Assembly (NCBI GenBank): GCA_030041195.1
Contig: JASHOI010000310.1
Coordinates: forward strand, 1-7,125
DNA: 7,125 bases
Direction: 5' to 3'
Origin: Streptosporangiaceae bacterium
GTDB taxonomy: Bacteria; Actinomycetota; Actinomycetes; Streptosporangiales; Streptosporangiaceae
In this document: positions 1 to 5,919 of the stretch, in pieces
Layout: each line of letters starts with the position of its first letter
Position numbering within the stretch: the first letter of the stretch is position 1
Notes under the pieces: generated by a model
The model's database searches: none
Told to the model about the DNA's origin: nothing
What the model saw: only the letters and a program-made list of their open reading frames with translations
Translations under genes and position numbers: made by a program

Positions 1-318
1 AGCGCCAGACTGACTAGCAAGCGAATCTGCGTCTTCCCGGTTCACTCGGTCGCTTGCCTGACCCGCATCCGATGCATTTGCGATGCGGATGAGCTGCCTT
101 ATCACAACGCTGAATCCGATGACCGATGTCACCAATCCAGCCAGGCTGATCCAGTCTCCCACCTTCATCCGCATCGGCTCCTCGGCTGTGATTCGCGAGA
201 AGGGAAGGGCGACGTTTACTTTGTTCCTCCCACTATGCGGCCTGTTCCTCTCACTACGCGCCACAATCCGGTATGCCGGACGCGACCTTCGTGCCACGGT
301 GGTGCCCTTGTCAGCCAT
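1..318 (-). CDS. Membrane-anchored hypothetical protein, 3' end beyond the window
   Basis: An open frame without stops runs from ATG at 318 to the left edge (106 codons visible), so the gene is partial. The start is supported by GGGGAGG (326-332) seven bases upstream. A second possible start is the ATG at 168, with GAGGAG (178-183) nine bases ahead, which would give a protein starting just before the membrane segment. The first 50 residues are basic and Arg-rich. Residues about 54-76 (GDWISLAGLVTSVIGFSVVI and a few more) form one hydrophobic helix, followed by a polar, charged stretch rich in Asp, Arg, Ser and Ala. The layout suggests a protein anchored by one helix with its main domain beyond the edge. 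Codons such as AGG, AGT, ATA and GTA are more common than in the acyltransferase and transporter genes further right, which hints at foreign origin. I do not recognise the family. Confidence 0.6.
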   Translation of the reverse strand, partial: MADKGTTVARRSRPAYRIVARSERNRPHSGRNKVNVALPFSRITAEEPMRMKVGDWISLAGLVTSVIGFSVVIRQLIRIANASDAGQASDRVNREDADSLASQSGA

Positions 319-325
319 CCCACAA

Positions 326-365
326 CCTCCCCATCAGCTAAGCGGACGGTACAGATACTTGTATA
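326..365 (-). promoter_or_regulatory. Ribosome binding site and AT-rich putative promoter of the edge gene
   Basis: Read on the minus strand, TATACA (365-360) resembles a -10 box and sits in the only AT-rich patch nearby (about 351-370). GGGGAGG (332-326) lies seven bases before the ATG at 318. A transcript starting near 353 would have a short leader of about 35 bases. I see no good -35 box at the right distance, so the promoter part is weak. The ribosome binding site is clear. TACA and TGTA half-sites (350-353 and 360-363) flank the -10 region and could be an operator. Confidence 0.35.
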
Positions 366-814
366 TGCATGTTCCGCCCGATCAGGTTGACCTTGCGACC
401 AGGTCAGCAAAAACGAGGGCAGCAGAGAAGTACAGCAACCCGAGCGACTCGGAACGGCAGCTGCAGACCTCCAGCCGCGCTGGACGTGCCCAGCGACCCT
501 AACCGACGGACCTGGCCCTAGTACGCATCGAAGGCTAAGCGGCTGCCATGCGCCGGATGTCGTCAGGTCAGCTGGCCTTCGATTCGCCAGATCTGATCTC
601 GAAGATCCACGGCGCCCTCCCGCGGACCAGCTCAGCATCATGATCAGCGATCAAGTTAGGTGCTTGTAGCCTTCCCGGGGGAGCCGAGCGTCTCAGCTTC
701 TGCTCATGGCGCATCGGCCAAAGCGCCGGTCACGGCGAGCACGCTATCCACTGCGACGAGAACAAGGGCCGCTGGTACGGCCGCCGAACCACTCGGCGGA
801 GGCGGCGAGAAATC

Positions 815-846
815 CTGACAACGTCGCGCAGCGGCGGAACTACAAT
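815..846 (+). promoter_or_regulatory. Putative promoter of the small membrane protein
   Basis: TACAAT (841-846) matches a -10 box at five of six positions and stands in an AT-rich patch, TACAATTAATTAA. CTGACA (815-820) resembles a -35 box but lies 20 bases away, longer than the usual 17-18. A start near 853 would leave about 20 bases before the gene at 875. Confidence 0.35.
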
Positions 847-874
847 TAATTAACTCAGCCGCAGGTCAGAGGTC

Positions 875-1102
875 ATGATGACGAAACCTTCACAGCCTCC
901 CGGATCTCAGGAGCAGATGCGAACGAGACAGCGAGCACCGATGAACATCCGAAACGCCGGGGGTGTCATCGTGTTCTCGGCGATGGGGGTGCTGGGGGTC
1001 GTTGGGCTGGCTACAGGTCATGAGGCCAGCGGGCTCGTTGCTGTGGTTATCGGCGCCCCCGCGGTGATCGTCATCGTCACGAGGCTGGCTGGTCGTAGAT
1101 AA
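875..1102 (+). CDS. Small two-helix membrane protein, function unknown
   Basis: The frame codes for 75 residues if it starts at ATG 875, or 74 from ATG 878, which is better spaced (five bases) from AGAGG at 868-872. A third start at 941 would remove the polar N-terminus and leave 53 residues. The first 27 residues are polar with several Gln, Arg and Pro. Two hydrophobic helices follow at about 28-47 and 51-70, joined by a tight turn (ATGHEAS), and the protein ends in a basic tail (RLAGRR). The hairpin topology with both ends probably cytoplasmic is seen in many small actinobacterial membrane peptides. I see no cysteines, no metal motif and no toxin signature. It stands alone, about 100 bases ahead of the hydrolase gene, which appears to have its own promoter. 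Confidence 0.5.
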   Translation: MMTKPSQPPGSQEQMRTRQRAPMNIRNAGGVIVFSAMGVLGVVGLATGHEASGLVAVVIGAPAVIVIVTRLAGRR

Positions 1103-1143
1103 CCGACCTGGGCAGTCGCAGGCAGTCAGAACGGCAGCGCGCC

Positions 1144-1202
1144 TAGAATCGGCTTGCCCGCATCAGGTGAGCGGGGCATTCATCGATCCGTGCGACGAGG
1201 AG
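1144..1202 (+). promoter_or_regulatory. Putative -10 box and ribosome binding site of the hydrolase gene
   Basis: TAGAAT (1144-1149) matches a -10 box at five of six positions; no convincing -35 box is visible 17-18 bases upstream. GAGGAG (1197-1202) stands six bases before the ATG at 1209 and decides that start over the upstream in-frame GTG at 1167. Confidence 0.4.
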
Positions 1203-1208
1203 ACCGCA

Positions 1209-1907
1209 ATGAGCAACAAGCCGAGCGTCGTGCTGGTCCATGGCTTTTGGGGTGGCGCGGCCCACTGGGCCAAGGTCATCCTGGGGCTGAACGGGCGCGG
1301 CTACGACTCGTTGCACGCCGTCGAGAATCCCCTGACGTCGCTTTACGACGACGCCGAGCGCACGCAGAAGATGGTCAAGCAGGTCGATGGACCGGTCCTG
1401 CTCGTTGGTCACTCGTATGGCGGGGCGGTCATCACCCAGGCTGGTGACCTCCCGAACGTCGTCGGGCTCGTGTACGTCGCCGCATTCGCCCCGGACGCCG
1501 GTGAGAACCTTGGCCAGATCAGCGAATGGAACGTAGCCGCGGCGGCGGCCGCCGGGAACGTCGCACCTGACTCGGATGGGTATGTCTGGATCAAGCAGGA
1601 CAAGTTCCGCGAGAGCTTTTGCCAGGACCTGCCTGCCGACGAAGCACTAGTGATGGCCGTGACGCAGAAGGCGCCGGTCGGCTCGACCTTCGGGGATGCC
1701 GTCTCCGACGCGGCATGGAAGAAGAAGCCGACCTGGTATCAGGTGTCGACAAGCGACCGCATGATCCATCCGGACACTGAGCGCCGCATGGCCGAACGCA
1801 TGAATCCGCGGAGCACGATCGAACTCGACGCGAGCCACGCCTCACTGGCTTCGCAGCCCAGCGCGATCGCCGACCTGATCGACCAGGCCGCAACCGCGCT
1901 CACCTGA
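1209..1907 (+). CDS. Alpha/beta hydrolase (esterase-like, 232 residues)
   Basis: This is a compact single-domain alpha/beta hydrolase of the type related to methylesterases and hydroxynitrile lyases. The N-terminus leads straight into strand 1 and the oxyanion loop (VVLVHGFWGG, residues 7-16). The nucleophile elbow is GHSYGG with Ser69. The likely acid is Asp183 (STSDRMI) and the catalytic His is His210 in DASHASLASQP, so the triad is complete and the enzyme is probably active. There is no signal peptide, so it should act in the cytoplasm, hydrolysing a small ester or related compound; the substrate cannot be read from the sequence. The start at 1209 is chosen because GAGGAG lies six bases upstream; an upstream in-frame GTG at 1167 lacks a good site. 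An Ala-rich stretch (about 110-116) sits in the cap region. The gene stands alone and converges with the next one. Confidence 0.9.
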   Translation: MSNKPSVVLVHGFWGGAAHWAKVILGLNGRGYDSLHAVENPLTSLYDDAERTQKMVKQVDGPVLLVGHSYGGAVITQAGDLPNVVGLVYVAAFAPDAGENLGQISEWNVAAAAAAGNVAPDSDGYVWIKQDKFRESFCQDLPADEALVMAVTQKAPVGSTFGDAVSDAAWKKKPTWYQVSTSDRMIHPDTERRMAERMNPRSTIELDASHASLASQPSAIADLIDQAATALT

Positions 1908-1958
1908 CGCTGAGGACGACTGGCATATGGTGTCGGCCGACGATGAACCGCGGGCCGG

Positions 1959-1973
1959 GGTGCAACTCGCACC
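1959..1973. terminator. Small hairpin between convergent genes
   Basis: GGTGC (1959-1963) and GCACC (1969-1973) form a perfect 5-bp stem with a five-base loop between the convergent hydrolase and flavin-protein genes. It could help end transcription from either side. There is no T-tract, so this is a weak call. Confidence 0.25.
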
Positions 1974-2072
1974 AAACCTAACGACCGTAAATAATCGGTG
2001 ATCCCGCAGGGCGGAGTGCACATCGGCGGAGCGGCCTGGGCAGCGGCGGGCGGCGGTGTTTGCCTTGGCGAG

Positions 2073-2585
2073 TCAGAAGATGTGAGTCGTGCGGCCGCCG
2101 AGAGGGCCCCTGGTGAACGCGAACACCTTGGTGGGAGTGACGGAAAACACGAGGACCGCGAAGCCTTCGTCTTCGTCGTGGTAGAAGCATCCGTCGCGCG
2201 CCTGGAACTGGAATCGTCCGTCCCACTTGGTGACCCACACCTCGGCGAGGCGCCTGAGCGTGTCATCGTCGGTGACCCGGACGGCGTCGCCCTCGACCAC
2301 GACGTCCAGGCCCCGGTCCCAGTGGTTGCAGCCGGTCGTCAGGATTACCTGCGGGTTGGCGCTCAGGTTGATGGCTTTCTGCTGGGTGGCGCCGGTGTCG
2401 AAGTAGAGAGTCCCGTCGAGCCACACCGCGGCGCAGGGAGTGACGTGGGGCCGGCCGTTGGCTCGGACGGTAGAGATCCAGAACACCTCGGCCGATTCGA
2501 GCACCTGGCGGGTCTCATCCCACCCGGTGGCGACGGCGTCCGGATCGGAGTACCGCTGGTCCAAGGTGGTCACTGGTGTCGTCAC
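2073..2585 (-). CDS. Pyridoxamine 5'-phosphate oxidase-family (split beta-barrel) protein
   Basis: The 170-residue protein begins with GTG at 2585, supported by AAAGAGG (2593-2599) seven bases upstream. The core shows the pattern of the flavin/deazaflavin-binding split beta-barrel family: FWISTVRANGRPHVTP (residues 35-50), WLDGTLYFDTG (55-65), then a helix and QVILTTG (79-85), with VVVEGDAVRV (95-104) as the next strands. Family members bind FMN or F420 and reduce or oxidise small substrates, or sequester cofactors. Actinobacteria have many paralogues of unknown substrate, and the sequence alone does not settle FMN versus F420. No signal peptide or membrane segment is seen. The length is normal for the family. 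The gene is monocistronic and has a palindrome and hairpin in its upstream region that could be regulatory. Confidence 0.85.
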   Translation of the reverse strand: MTTPVTTLDQRYSDPDAVATGWDETRQVLESAEVFWISTVRANGRPHVTPCAAVWLDGTLYFDTGATQQKAINLSANPQVILTTGCNHWDRGLDVVVEGDAVRVTDDDTLRRLAEVWVTKWDGRFQFQARDGCFYHDEDEGFAVLVFSVTPTKVFAFTRGPLGGRTTHIF

Positions 2586-2631
2586 TGAAAGACCTCTTTC
2601 CGGTGGGCACGAACGGCAGACTGCATGCCTG

Positions 2632-2665
2632 GGTGATCACCGAGGCAGCTCCGGCGGTGCCTCGG
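2632..2665. promoter_or_regulatory. Palindrome overlapping a hairpin upstream of the flavin-protein gene
   Basis: GGTGATCACC (2632-2641) is a perfect 10-bp palindrome 46 bases upstream of the start at 2585. It overlaps by two bases a perfect 8-bp stem, CCGAGGCA (2640-2647) with TGCCTCGG (2658-2665), around a ten-base loop. A palindrome at this distance suits a dimeric repressor operator; the hairpin is too far upstream to be an ordinary terminator of a mapped gene. The role is inferred only. Confidence 0.4.
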
Positions 2666-2809
2666 CGGAACCTTCATCGCTAAGACCGGCGAGCACTTCC
2701 GAAATCATCGCGGGCATCGCAAAGGCGGGGCAGCCTCGATCTTTCGTTACTTCATCGTGGTGGCTTGGGAGTGCGGCCGGTACGCTGGCAGCAGCTGGCG
2801 GGAGGCATC

Positions 2810-3055
2810 ATGGTCTGGCTCAGTGGGCCCCGGAGAGGCCGTCTCCGCGGAAAGCAACCCGACTTGATTCGGCAGCGGGGAATCTATCTGCACGATCCTC
2901 CCCCTGGCTATCATCCGCCCACGATGCCGTCGAAGGACCGGCAGCGGTTGCTGCGCGATGACTGGATCCTCATGCGCGTCGCCACCGTAGTCCTGGTGCT
3001 CGCGGCTACTGCGTTCATGGTGATCATCGTTGTGATCATCGCGACCCATATCTAG
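2810..3055 (+). CDS. Tail-anchored small membrane protein, function unknown
   Basis: From ATG 2810 the protein has 81 residues. GGGAGG (2800-2805) lies four bases upstream, slightly close but the best site; an in-frame start at 2765 would add 15 unsupported residues. The N-terminal half is soluble, basic and Pro-rich (PRRGRLRGKQ at 8-17, PPPGYHPP at 30-37). A short amphipathic, charged stretch (SKDRQRLLRDD, 41-51) leads into one hydrophobic helix at about 53-77, and the protein ends three or four residues later. That makes it a C-terminally anchored protein with a cytoplasmic basic domain. The gene is not in an obvious operon: the flavin-protein gene diverges from it, and the next gene is over 500 bases away. 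No family is recognised. Confidence 0.55.
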   Translation: MVWLSGPRRGRLRGKQPDLIRQRGIYLHDPPPGYHPPTMPSKDRQRLLRDDWILMRVATVVLVLAATAFMVIIVVIIATHI

Positions 3056-3289
3056 CATCGGTCTTCCGCCCTAGCTGGGCATGAGCCCCAATTGAGTCAT
3101 GGGTTCTGTGAAAACTGATTCCTGGACAGCCTCGTTCCCTTGTGCGGCCCATGTCGAGGCCTTGGCCAGTTAATCCTCCCGGGCCGCTGAAGACGCTCCA
3201 TTTGTAACTCCCCACCCATTAGTTAACAAACACCGCAGCACTCTGGGCCTGCAAGGCAGTCGTCAAGGGAACTGCAAGATGGCGATCCA
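3056..3289 (+). other. Intergenic region upstream of the acyltransferase leader
   Basis: No gene is convincing here. GGGC (3077-3080) and GCCC (3085-3088) form a minor 4-bp hairpin just after the small membrane-protein gene. An AT-rich patch at about 3201-3230 (TTTGTAACTC, then ATTAGTTAACAAA) is the likeliest promoter zone for the downstream leader, but its -35 and -10 elements are not well spaced. CTGC (3249-3252) and GCAG (3256-3259) make a small hairpin. Confidence 0.35.
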
Positions 3290-3383
3290 GACCGGTGGCA
3301 CAGAATCCTTCTGCGGTCCTTAACAGCGGGCCCCTGTGGGGGCCCACTGCAGCGGGACGCAGCAAACGGGCCGGGCTACCCGG
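3290..3383 (+). promoter_or_regulatory. Hairpin-rich 5' leader of the acyltransferase-MFS operon
   Basis: Three structures stand in series. First, GACCG (3290-3294) pairs with CGGTC (3314-3318) and, after an unpaired GTGGCA on the 5' side only (3295-3300), CAGAA (3301-3305) pairs with TTCTG (3309-3313). Second, CAG-GGGCCCC (3324-3334, one mismatch at 3327) pairs with GGGGCCC-CTG (3339-3349) around TGTG, a very strong hairpin. Third, CCGGG (3371-3375) pairs with CCCGG (3379-3383) around CTA and covers the first two bases of the GGGGAGG site at 3382-3388. The series is consistent with a cis-acting RNA that controls translation or termination. No known riboswitch consensus is recognised. Confidence 0.4.
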
Positions 3384-3393
3384 GGAGGTCTGC

Positions 3394-3585
3394 ATGCGTC
3401 TGCACCAAGGCTCAATCCTTGCGGATGTTAAGTCGCACGCCCCCCGACGCCGCCGGGTACATGACGGCAGCAGCCCATCCCGGTCCGCGGCCGGGTTCGT
3501 CGCCCACCCGCTCCGGGCGACGAACCACGGCCGGACCTCGGCCAAGAGAGGCTGGCCACGTGGCCGCCCGGTGGTTCTCGGTTGA
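3394..3585 (+). CDS. Possible leader or precursor peptide (63 residues)
   Basis: ATG at 3394 has a near-perfect ribosome binding site, GGGGAGG (3382-3388), five bases upstream. The frame runs 63 codons and stops at 3585, so its last 26 bases overlap the start of the acyltransferase at 3560. The peptide begins MRLHQGSILADVKSHAPRRR and is basic, rich in Arg, Gly, Ser and Pro, without a membrane segment; it ends RGWPRGRPVVLG. Third-position GC is lower than in the downstream genes, so the frame could be accidental. If real, it may be a regulatory leader peptide whose translation opens the acyltransferase start, or a small peptide substrate for the enzyme. The ribosome binding site is the main evidence; I recognise no peptide family. 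Confidence 0.3.
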   Translation: MRLHQGSILADVKSHAPRRRRVHDGSSPSRSAAGFVAHPLRATNHGRTSAKRGWPRGRPVVLG

Positions 3586-4603
3586 CCAGGTTCCGGACTG
3601 GCCAGCGCCGCACCCGTTTGGCAGCCGGGCATGGGCGCTGGAGTGGCAGCACGTGCGGACCGAACCTGTTCGCGCGGCCCGGGTCCTGCACGCCGGGCGG
3701 GTGATGGCGCCGTTCTACCTGATCGACGGCAGTCCGGCGTGGACTGCATTCGAGGCCGAAGCTGGGGTCGGTGATGTCTGGTCCGGGCGGCCGGTGGTCT
3801 ACGGGCCATCGCCCTACGCCACTTACGGGCTGGACCTGACCAGCCCGGCGGAGATCACGACGTTCGTCCAGCACGGCCTGGCCTGGGCGAGGGAAGCGGG
3901 CGCGGTCGCGGCCGTGTTCCCTGGGCTGCGCCACCCGCGGGTCTGGACGGAGGTCGCAGGCGGCATCGCCGTCCGCACGACCGGCTCTCACGAGGGGCCG
4001 GTACGCGGCTCCGTGGCGGCTTTCCAAGCCTCGATCGGCTCGGGCAGAGCGCGGAAGGAGTTCGGCCGGCAGTGGCGCCGGGCGAACGAGGCGGGCTTGC
4101 GCTTGGCCGTTCTGCACGGGGATGAGATGACGCCCATCCTCCCGGCCTTCACGCGGCTGGCGGGTGCGGCTGCGGCGCGGCACGGCGTGGCGCTCTACGG
4201 TCTCGACGTGTTCCGCGCGGTTGCCAAGGTCCCGGGCGCGGTGCTGCTGGCCGCCGAGCATGGCCGGGATCTGGCCGGAGGGTTCCTCTGCCTGCGGCAT
4301 GGCTGCAGGCTCTACCTGTGGGCCGCCGGGCTCGACTACGCGATGCTGCCCGAGCTGCATACTTACAGCTGGCTAATGACGGAGTCGGTCGCCCATGCTG
4401 CCGCCACGGGCGCCGCGGTCGTGGACGCGGGACGGGGCAACTACCTGGTCAAGCGCCGCCTTGGATTCACCCAGGTACCGCTCTACTCGGTCTGCCACCT
4501 GACCAGTCCCGACCCCGGCCGGGCCGAGGCGCTGGCCGACATGGGCCGGCTGATTGAGGCCAGGTCCGCGGCTCCGGCCCCGGTTCCGGTGCTGGCGAGA
4601 TGA
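3560..4603 (+). CDS. GNAT/FemAB-type acyltransferase
   Basis: The GTG start at 3560 is preferred because AGAGAGG (3545-3551) lies eight bases upstream; earlier in-frame starts (3419, 3425, 3461) would add 33-47 low-complexity residues and lack a good site. The resulting protein has 347 residues. The N-terminal half forms a first GNAT-like fold (FYLIDGSPAW at 52-61, PVVYGPSPYATYGL at 78-91). The second half has the Arg-rich helix GRARKEFGRQWRRANEAGL (162-180), then RHGVALYGLDVF (207-218), the strands LAGGFLCLRHGCRLYLWAAG (238-257) and the ending DAGRGNYLVKRRLGF (289-303). This matches the double-GNAT group that includes FemAB aminoacyl-tRNA-dependent transferases and BioF2/CelD-like acyltransferases. 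It is probably cytoplasmic. Donor (acyl-CoA or aminoacyl-tRNA) and acceptor cannot be told. It overlaps the MFS gene by four bases, so the two likely act in one pathway. Confidence 0.78.
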   Translation: MAARWFSVDQVPDWPAPHPFGSRAWALEWQHVRTEPVRAARVLHAGRVMAPFYLIDGSPAWTAFEAEAGVGDVWSGRPVVYGPSPYATYGLDLTSPAEITTFVQHGLAWAREAGAVAAVFPGLRHPRVWTEVAGGIAVRTTGSHEGPVRGSVAAFQASIGSGRARKEFGRQWRRANEAGLRLAVLHGDEMTPILPAFTRLAGAAAARHGVALYGLDVFRAVAKVPGAVLLAAEHGRDLAGGFLCLRHGCRLYLWAAGLDYAMLPELHTYSWLMTESVAHAAATGAAVVDAGRGNYLVKRRLGFTQVPLYSVCHLTSPDPGRAEALADMGRLIEARSAAPAPVPVLAR

Positions 4604-5799
4604 AGCGCGCGGACGGGCGTCTGCCCCCGGAGTTCTGCGGCGTCGCCACGGTGGTGGCAATAGGGCGCAGCGGCGTCTATATCCAGCTTTTCCTTGGCTA
4701 CTTCCTGGCCAGGTCGCTGGGACTGTCTGCGAGCCAGGTGGCCGTGGTGCTGGCCGCGTGGGGCGCCGGGTGGGCCGCCGGGACGCCTCTGGGGGGATGG
4801 CTGGCTGACCGCATCGGCTCGCGTGCCGTAGTCATCATCGGGAACACCACAGCTGCCGCTGCCTACCTCACCGGCTGGACCGTCCGCAGTTTCCATCCGG
4901 TCGTGGTGATCGCCGGGGTCATCGGGCTCGTGCAGGACATGTGGCGGCCGGCCGCCATCGCCGTGCTCGCACGCGCGGCGACGAGCGATCTTCAGCGCAA
5001 ACGGTGTCTGACCTTGACGTGGTGGATCGTGCAGGCGACCGGCGTGTTCGCCGCGCTGACAGGCGGCCTGATCGGTGCCAAGTTCGGGCTGAGCTGGCTT
5101 TTCCCCGCGAACGCGCTGGCAGCGCTGTGGGCCGCGTTGGCGGCGCGAACGCTCCCGGATGACATGCCGTCCCGTCAGCCGAAAGCCGGCGCCCGGGCGC
5201 TGGACCCGCTGCTGCTGACTTTCACCGTGCTGACACTGGCCGCGCTCGCCGTTGAGGCCCAGTCAATGGTCGCGCTCCCGGTCAGGTTCGCCAGCACGGG
5301 CATCCCGCCACTCGCTACCGGCCTGATCATTGCCGTCAACCCGGTGACGTGCGCGGTCGTGCAGCCGCTGGTGCAGAACTGGCTCGTCCGGCTCCCGGCA
5401 ATAGGGGTCTGCACCGCAGGAATGGCGCTGACCGGGGTCGGTATCGCGGTCACCGGATCCGGTAACGGGCTGCCATGGTTCGCCGCAACATCCGTCATCT
5501 GGGTGCTGGGCGAGATCGCGCTCCTGGGCTGCGGGCCAGCGGTCGTCGCGTCGATCGCCCCGCCAGGCCAGGTGGGCAGCTACCTCGGGTGGTGGCAGGC
5601 CAGCATGGGCCTGGCCGTCCTCACTGCGGCCGCGGCTGGCGCGGCGCTCATCCACGTCGGCGGCTTGCACCTGCTGTGGGTCTCGTGCGCTGCGACTGGG
5701 CTGGTCTCGGCGGCCGCATGTGCATGCCTCGCTCGACCCGTCGCTGTCAGGTCTGCCCGGCTCGCCCGCGCAAGCGCCTGGCCGGTGCCGGGCAGGTGA
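4600..5799 (+). CDS. MFS transporter, 12 membrane helices
   Basis: The 399-residue protein starts at ATG 4600, inside the ATGA overlap with the acyltransferase stop, a sign of translational coupling; no separate ribosome binding site is strong. Twelve hydrophobic segments are visible at roughly 14-36, 44-64, 75-93, 99-125, 137-159, 163-182, 202-222, 236-256, 264-284, 293-316, 331-352 and 355-377, with the polar central loop of the superfamily at about 183-201. The loop between helices 2 and 3 carries MFS motif A, GGWLADRIGSR (65-75), complete with Asp70 and Arg71. The family moves small molecules by proton coupling, and this size suits a drug- or metabolite-efflux subgroup. It would export the acylated product or import its precursor. 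The C-terminus is a basic Arg/Ala-rich tail. There is no sign of truncation. Confidence 0.88.
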   Translation: MKRADGRLPPEFCGVATVVAIGRSGVYIQLFLGYFLARSLGLSASQVAVVLAAWGAGWAAGTPLGGWLADRIGSRAVVIIGNTTAAAAYLTGWTVRSFHPVVVIAGVIGLVQDMWRPAAIAVLARAATSDLQRKRCLTLTWWIVQATGVFAALTGGLIGAKFGLSWLFPANALAALWAALAARTLPDDMPSRQPKAGARALDPLLLTFTVLTLAALAVEAQSMVALPVRFASTGIPPLATGLIIAVNPVTCAVVQPLVQNWLVRLPAIGVCTAGMALTGVGIAVTGSGNGLPWFAATSVIWVLGEIALLGCGPAVVASIAPPGQVGSYLGWWQASMGLAVLTAAAAGAALIHVGGLHLLWVSCAATGLVSAAACACLARPVAVRSARLARASAWPVPGR

Positions 5800-5847
5800 C
5801 CGTCGTCACGCGGGGCAGAAGCGGCACTCGGTCACGGCGGGTGGCCA

Positions 5848-5870
5848 ATCGGCGGGAACGCCGGTCTTTC
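5848..5870 (+). terminator. Probable terminator of the acyltransferase-MFS operon
   Basis: ATCGGCG (5848-5854) pairs with CGCCGGT (5859-5865, one G-T pair) around a GGAA tetraloop, followed by CTTTC. It lies about 50 bases after the MFS stop. The T-run is short, so termination efficiency is uncertain. Confidence 0.5.
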
Positions 5871-5873
5871 CGA

Positions 5874-5907
5874 AATGACAGCCAGAAAATGGCACCCGGC
5901 TGTCATT
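5874..5907. repeat. Perfect 10-bp inverted repeat before the lysin-like gene
   Basis: AATGACAGCC (5874-5883) and GGCTGTCATT (5898-5907) are exact complements separated by 14 bases, ending 12 bases before the ATG at 5920. As DNA this could be an operator for a dimeric regulator whose half-sites are about two helical turns apart. As RNA it would be a hairpin just ahead of the start. There is no T-tract after it, so it is not an obvious terminator. Confidence 0.6.
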
Positions 5908-5919
5908 AGAGTGGCCGGC

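Larger units (their letters stand above)
319..874. other. Gene-poor intergenic stretch
   Basis: No frame here has both a credible ribosome binding site and protein-like composition. The short frames that exist are Arg/Pro-rich in the way of random GC-rich DNA. Two visible structures are a perfect 9-bp inverted repeat, ATCGAAGGC (527-535) and GCCTTCGAT (575-583), and a run of five GATC sites between about 590 and 655, two of them inside TGATCAGCGATCA. It may hold decayed genes, but I cannot name any. Confidence 0.4.

Noticed and set aside
83..502. Plus-strand ORF of 139 codons
   Set aside because: It overlaps the better supported minus-strand edge gene, has no good ribosome binding site and a low-complexity composition.
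216..641. Minus-strand ORF of 141 codons
   Set aside because: No ribosome binding site at the start, Arg/Gly/Ser-rich random-looking product, and its end overlaps the start of the edge gene in another frame.
706..849. Plus-strand 47-codon ORF ending at TAA 847-849
   Set aside because: Arg-rich product with no ribosome binding site; typical of chance frames in GC-rich DNA.
2440..2961. Plus-strand ORF of 173 codons
   Set aside because: Antisense to the flavin-family gene and lacks protein-like composition.
3428..4360. Minus-strand ORF of 310 codons
   Set aside because: Shadow of the acyltransferase gene; Arg/Pro-rich with no domain signal.
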